Shown here: in pieces, positions 38,583 to 40,577 of the stretch
How the letters are laid out: each line of letters opens with the position of its first letter
How positions within the stretch are numbered: the first letter of the stretch is position 1
Origin: Candidatus Saganbacteria bacterium CG08_land_8_20_14_0_20_45_16
GTDB taxonomy: Bacteria; Margulisbacteria; WOR-1; O2-12-FULL-45-9
Assembly (NCBI GenBank): GCA_002774365.1
Contig: PEYM01000086.1
Coordinates: 1-40,577 of the forward strand
Direction of reading: 5' to 3'
DNA length: 40,577 nt
Program-made: the position numbers and the translations under genes
The notes under the pieces: model-generated
Told to the model about the DNA's origin: nothing
The model's database searches: none
The model's input: only the letters and a program-made list of their open reading frames with translations

Positions 38583-38613
38583 CATTGACAATTGACTATG
38601 GACTATAGGTGAC
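38583..38613. repeat. Intergenic heptamer tandem array
   Basis: CATTGAC, AATTGAC, TATGGAC, TATAGGT, GAC: four 7-bp units in the gap between two convergent genes. It is the clearest of the intergenic arrays. Confidence 0.6.
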
Positions 38614-38623
38614 AACAGAACCC

Positions 38624-39811
38624 TTACGGCAGGCAGGTCAGCTTGCCCTTGCCTAGCAGTTTATTATTAGTGCGGTCAACAATGGTAAAGACATAAATGC
38701 CTGAGCTGACAATCCCGCCCTGGTCTGTCTTTAGGTCCCAAATTACTTTATTAACCCCAGCAGCCGCACCCTCTGCCCTAGCCTCAAAGCTGAATTTCTT
38801 GACCACTCTGCCAGAAACATCAAATAAACTAATCTCTATATTTAAGTCCTGGCTCAAAGTATATTGAAGCACAACTTCGCGGTCAGTAGTGAGTTTCACT
38901 GGACTAGGAAAGGCCAGCGGAACCCCGATCAAGCGCGGTTCACCGCCAGCCACAGTCACAGTGCAGACTTCATAAGTTGGGCCATAAATATTAGTCGCCC
39001 TAAAGGTTATATTTTGTTGTCCTTCTGGCAAGCGAGGCTCTTTTTCTTGGTAAAAATCATAGACAAAAGAAACCCCAGTCGGCGCGCTGGTTGGCCCGGA
39101 ACTCTGCGTAATGTTAGCCGCCGCGATATTAAATGTCCTGGCATCAGCCTTACCCTCGTTTAAGACCATTAACAATTGGCTAGTATCAATACCAAAGGCC
39201 GAAGTAGCGCGGGCAGTGATCCTTGGCTGCTGCGCAATAACATAAGCCTGGCCGCGAGCAACTAAACCAGGCTGGTACTTGCGATTGCCAAAAGTAATAT
39301 CAGTAAAAATTGGCGGCGCACCAACAATTGCCGGGCCGCCAGGCTCACCTGGCTGCGGCTCTGGCCGGGCCGCTATAGTAGTAACCCCAGTGCTCGGTGC
39401 TAAGACCAAGTTAGCAGCCAAAACATCATAACCTAGTCCAGTGACACTAAGCTCAACAGGGTCAGCACCATAGCCATCTTCGCCCCGAACAACTGCCAGA
39501 TGATATTTACCAGGAGCAATCGCCAAGCGAGAATCCTGATAAGCATTCAGCATAAACTGATTGTCCCGGCCTGACAAGCCAGCCGTACCCACAATATCAT
39601 CAGCATAGCCATTGTCAGGATTGTCGCGGTAAAAGATAACTTGGCGATTGGCCGTGGCCACGCCAGCCGGCGCGGAAACCGAGCCAGCAATCCAATACAT
39701 GCCCAAATAAACATGCTGGGCCCTGGCTGGGAGCAAAAAAGCCATCGTTACCAGCAGCCCCGCGATCAGGGCTATTTTAAAACTATTCAACTGTTTTGTT
39801 TCTCTCCTCAT
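38624..39811 (-). CDS. Secreted protein with FlgD-like C-terminal domain
   Basis: The 395-residue protein has a signal peptide after a short charged stretch (IALIAGLLVTMAFLLPARAQ). Its N-terminal half (about 30-140) resembles a carbohydrate-binding or transthyretin-like sandwich (QVIFYRDNPDNGYADDIVG, GKYHLAVVRGEDGYG), a Pro/Gly-rich linker lies at 148-165, and the C-terminal 100 residues match the FlgD-like Ig/sorting fold: FPSPVKLTTDREVVLQYTLSQDLNIEISLFDVSGRVVKKF ... VIWDLKTDQGGIVSSGIYVFTI. The ATG at 39811 has no good ribosome-binding site; a TTG seven codons later, behind AGGAGAG, is an alternative. It is probably co-transcribed with the preceding minus-strand gene (33 nt away). Function unknown. 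Confidence 0.65.
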   Translation of the reverse strand: MRRETKQLNSFKIALIAGLLVTMAFLLPARAQHVYLGMYWIAGSVSAPAGVATANRQVIFYRDNPDNGYADDIVGTAGLSGRDNQFMLNAYQDSRLAIAPGKYHLAVVRGEDGYGADPVELSVTGLGYDVLAANLVLAPSTGVTTIAARPEPQPGEPGGPAIVGAPPIFTDITFGNRKYQPGLVARGQAYVIAQQPRITARATSAFGIDTSQLLMVLNEGKADARTFNIAAANITQSSGPTSAPTGVSFVYDFYQEKEPRLPEGQQNITFRATNIYGPTYEVCTVTVAGGEPRLIGVPLAFPSPVKLTTDREVVLQYTLSQDLNIEISLFDVSGRVVKKFSFEARAEGAAAGVNKVIWDLKTDQGGIVSSGIYVFTIVDRTNNKLLGKGKLTCLP

Positions 39812-39844
39812 AAACTTTTCTTAAATCACCTTAAACTACTAACT

Positions 39845-40577
39845 TTATTCCGAGGCCGGTGCCGCAGACAGGGTTACTGTCACTGCGGCTGAAACCCCTA
39901 TTTGATAAGCTTTGCCTCTAACCAGCTCAACACGGCTGGGATCAGCCCCTGCCCCAGTAGTGGGGGTATAGACAGGAACACCAGTATCGCTATAAGTAAT
40001 ATAATAGCCAACTATTTTCCCGTTCTCAAGCCAGCCAATGGTGGTGATCACAGAGGAGCCAGCAACAGCATTGACCGCGGTAACAAAACCACCAATAGTA
40101 TTGACCGAGTCCATCGCGCTGGTCCCAGCAACATTGGCCACTCTTAAGGGAACAGTTAAGACTGCAAAGTCATTTAAATTAACCCCACCACTAACCGGCT
40201 GAAAACGATAGGTGATTGGTGTGACTGTGGCAGCCACAACAACACCCTCGCCACTGCTGGGGACAAGGGTAGCGCCAGCCAAGCTGCCGCTGGAGAACTG
40301 ATGGGCCGCGATCGAGTCAGCATTATCTGTGGCTAATACTTCACCGCGATTGTAAGCAAAGCCTTGAAAATAATAAACAGTTTCGCCTGTCAAATCAAAA
40401 GGTTGACCGCCAAAGCTGGACAAGGGAACCTGAACTGAATCCCCGGGAGCTGAGCTCTCAGGTGCGACCTCATTAAGCACTAATTTGATCGCGTCACTAT
40501 TTTCAATACCTTCAGGTATGCTGCGATAGGCATCTTTAGTCAATCTGGCCCAATCCCGCACATCGGTTGTCCCCACA
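39845..40577 (-). CDS. Large secreted protein, C-terminal part only (5'-truncated by window)
   Basis: The frame runs to the window edge without a convincing start, so only the last 243-244 residues are seen. They contain a beta-sandwich unit of the kind common in bacterial surface proteins (VNLNDFAVLTVPLRVANVAGTSAMDSVNTIGGFVTAVNAV, then TIGWLENGKIVGYYIT and VELVRGKAYQIGVSAAVTVTL), which resembles the GWNLISLPL...PGKGYWI module seen near the C-terminus of cell-surface proteins. Upstream is DSVQVPLSSFGGQPFDLTGETVYYFQGFAYNRG, which looks like an FN3-like unit. Ends TVTLSAAPASE. It lies directly upstream of the 38624-39811 gene. Confidence 0.55.
   Translation of the reverse strand, partial: VGTTDVRDWARLTKDAYRSIPEGIENSDAIKLVLNEVAPESSAPGDSVQVPLSSFGGQPFDLTGETVYYFQGFAYNRGEVLATDNADSIAAHQFSSGSLAGATLVPSSGEGVVVAATVTPITYRFQPVSGGVNLNDFAVLTVPLRVANVAGTSAMDSVNTIGGFVTAVNAVAGSSVITTIGWLENGKIVGYYITYSDTGVPVYTPTTGAGADPSRVELVRGKAYQIGVSAAVTVTLSAAPASE

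Overview
The window looks like chromosomal DNA of an uncultivated, flagellated, diderm (two-membrane) bacterium of moderate GC content. The diderm reading rests on outer-membrane beta-barrel proteins with signal peptides (6220-6873, 31637-33511, 33615-35516), S-layer-homology (SLH) domains and a full set of flagellar export-gate genes. Housekeeping genes are typically bacterial: rho, murF, ispE (MEP isoprenoid pathway), rpsT, accD and accA. The mix of PorV-like barrels fused to SLH domains, Ycf48/IPT/FlgD-like secreted proteins and a UPF0182 protein suggests a candidate phylum such as the WOR-1/Margulisbacteria group. That placement is an inference and is not proven by the sequence.

Region by region. 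(1) 1-6.2 kb is a patchwork: the 3' end of a DD35E transposase gene, a rubrerythrin-like diiron protein, a GerMN lipid-anchored or membrane-anchored protein, a GNAT/DUF2156 pair, a three-gene operon ending in a FliA-like sigma factor, a calcineurin-like phosphoesterase, a serine-recombinase remnant, then three minus-strand tRNAs (Gly-CCC, Cys-GCA, Val-GAC) with a duplicated tRNA D-arm fragment. (2) 6.2-15 kb is core and envelope: an outer-membrane protein, UPF0182, a CPA2-type antiporter with an altered ion-site motif, a LOG-family protein, ispE, rpsT and the divergent accD-accA pair. (3) 15-20.6 kb holds an unrecognised 667-residue protein with an internal domain duplication, a hicB-hicA toxin-antitoxin pair abutting tRNA-Leu(CAA), tRNA-Leu(CAG), rho, murF and tRNA-Leu(GAG). 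(4) 20.6-29.2 kb is one flagellar operon: fliK-like, flgE-like, fliM, fliN, fliO, fliP, fliQ, fliR, flhB, flhA, preceded by a strong promoter. (5) 29.3-40.6 kb is an envelope cluster: Ycf48 propeller proteins alternating with barrel-SLH proteins, followed by two minus-strand secreted proteins with beta-sandwich/FlgD-like C-termini.

How the parts fit. FliP, FliQ, FliR, FlhB and FlhA form the flagellar export gate, FliM/FliN the switch, the FlgE-like protein and the FliK-like protein the hook and its length control. The FliA-like sigma factor at 3.9 kb could drive late flagellar genes. The envelope cluster could provide outer-membrane barrels tethered to the cell wall by their own SLH domains.

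The most unusual signals are: imperfect 7-bp-period tandem arrays scattered in intergenic DNA and inside ispE and murF; the duplicated-domain 667-residue protein; inverted barrel-then-SLH architecture in two paralogues; a 129-residue threonine-rich tract built from a degenerate triplet DNA array, plus a G10 homopolymer in the same gene; a FliM with no recognisable CheY-binding N-terminus and a long Pro-rich/acidic tail; and several promoters whose -10 box lies only 6-8 nt before the start codon, implying leaderless mRNAs.
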